Positions 40,044-40,211 of a stretch of DNA of 40,211 nucleotides are shown here, piece by piece; positions within the stretch are counted from its first letter, which is position 1; the number at the start of each line of letters is the position of its first letter. The DNA comes from Bacteroidales bacterium (lineage in GTDB: Bacteria > Bacteroidota > Bacteroidia > Bacteroidales > JAADJA01). The translations under genes and the position numbers were made by a program. Below the pieces are notes generated by a model that saw only the letters and a program-made list of their open reading frames with translations, had not been told where the DNA came from and did no database searches. The DNA lies in the NCBI GenBank assembly GCA_030596605.1, contig JAUVJI010000022.1, positions 1 through 40,211 on the forward strand. The letters run 5' to 3'.

Positions 40044-40073
40044 CAAAAGTACAAATTTTTTTAATAAAACAAA
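40044..40073 (-). promoter_or_regulatory. Probable main promoter of the str-S10-spc-alpha cluster
   Basis: On the minus strand TTTG (40070-40073) is separated by 18 nt from TACTTTTG (40044-40051), a close match to the Bacteroidota vegetative promoter (TTTG, about 19 nt, TAnnTTTG). Transcription would begin near 40038 and give a leader of about 300 nt before rpsL. Within it GGAAACCT (39983-39990) can pair with AGGTTCC (39958-39964). No ORF longer than a few codons is present. Confidence 0.6.
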
Positions 40074-40090
40074 TTTTTTAGTAAAAACCT

Positions 40091-40108
40091 TAATTCCGCA
40101 AGGAATTA
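40091..40108. other. Perfect hairpin TAATTCC-GCAA-GGAATTA
   Basis: A 7-bp perfect stem with a GCAA tetraloop sits 17 nt upstream of the -33 element of the ribosomal promoter. On the minus strand it is followed by AAGGTTTTT, so it may be an extra terminator for an upstream gene outside the window. Confidence 0.5.
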
Positions 40109-40139
40109 TTAATAGTAAACGATAAGTTGTTGAAAAATA

Positions 40140-40172
40140 AGACCTGCAATCACTTGCAGGTCTCGTGTTTTT
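40140..40172. terminator. Strong terminator near the window edge
   Basis: AGACCTGCAA and TTGCAGGTCT (40140-40163) form a 10-bp perfect stem with a 4-nt loop. On the plus strand TCGTGTTTTTT follows; on the minus strand TATTTTTC follows. It insulates the ribosomal cluster from whatever lies beyond the window and could act in both directions. The final 40 nt show only a short CACCT...AGGTG stem. Confidence 0.75.
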
Positions 40173-40211
40173 TCACCTATTTAGGTGTATGCTCAAAAAC
40201 ACAAAAACAAA

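Overview
This window reads as the chromosome of an AT-rich Bacteroidota bacterium, most like the Bacteroidales/Marinilabiliales side of the phylum. The evidence is repeated TAnnTTTG-type -7 boxes, weak or absent Shine-Dalgarno sequences, an L17 with a long acidic tail, a fusA-rpsJ junction without tuf, and secY-map-infA-rpmJ followed by eno. No rRNA or tRNA gene was found.

Layout: 1-136 holds the 5' end of a flavin reductase-like gene (minus). 256-3989 carries a membrane adenylate cyclase, an HD-domain hydrolase and a tandem universal stress protein (plus). 4046-11172 is an accessory island. It contains a PagL-like lipid A deacylase, the 141-nt remnant of a second stress-protein gene, and three large ORFs packaged like integron gene cassettes: a nuclease/ImmA-protease fusion, a zinc-ribbon nuclease-like protein, and a possible HEPN protein. 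11173-14753 (minus) is ligA preceded by a GT22-like glycosyltransferase. 15213-20166 is mixed: phosphopantetheinyl transferase, a truncated gene, a MATE transporter, a small membrane protein, a coupled outer-membrane/GDPD-like lipoprotein pair, and a zinc-ribbon protein. 20216-39732 (minus) is eno plus the fused str-S10-spc-alpha ribosomal cluster in the order rpsL-rpsG-fusA-rpsJ to rpoA-rplQ. It ends in a clear intrinsic terminator at 21548-21578 and starts behind a structured, promoter-bearing leader at 39733-40211.

The most notable observation is the island. Each of its three large ORFs is bracketed by its own perfect inverted pair (GTTATGCACC/GGTGCATAAC, GTTGGCAGC/GCTGCCAAC, GTTAGCCATT/AATGGCTAAC). 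The ORFs are followed by imperfect palindromes of about 100-135 nt with arm asymmetry, and two of these palindromes are near-identical copies. This is the geometry of integron cassettes (R' at the cassette start, complementary R'' at its end, then attC), but no integrase is in the window and the host is a Bacteroidota. The cargo looks like anti-phage or stress functions. The interpretation as a Bacteroidota attC-like cassette array is inference; the repeats are seen directly.
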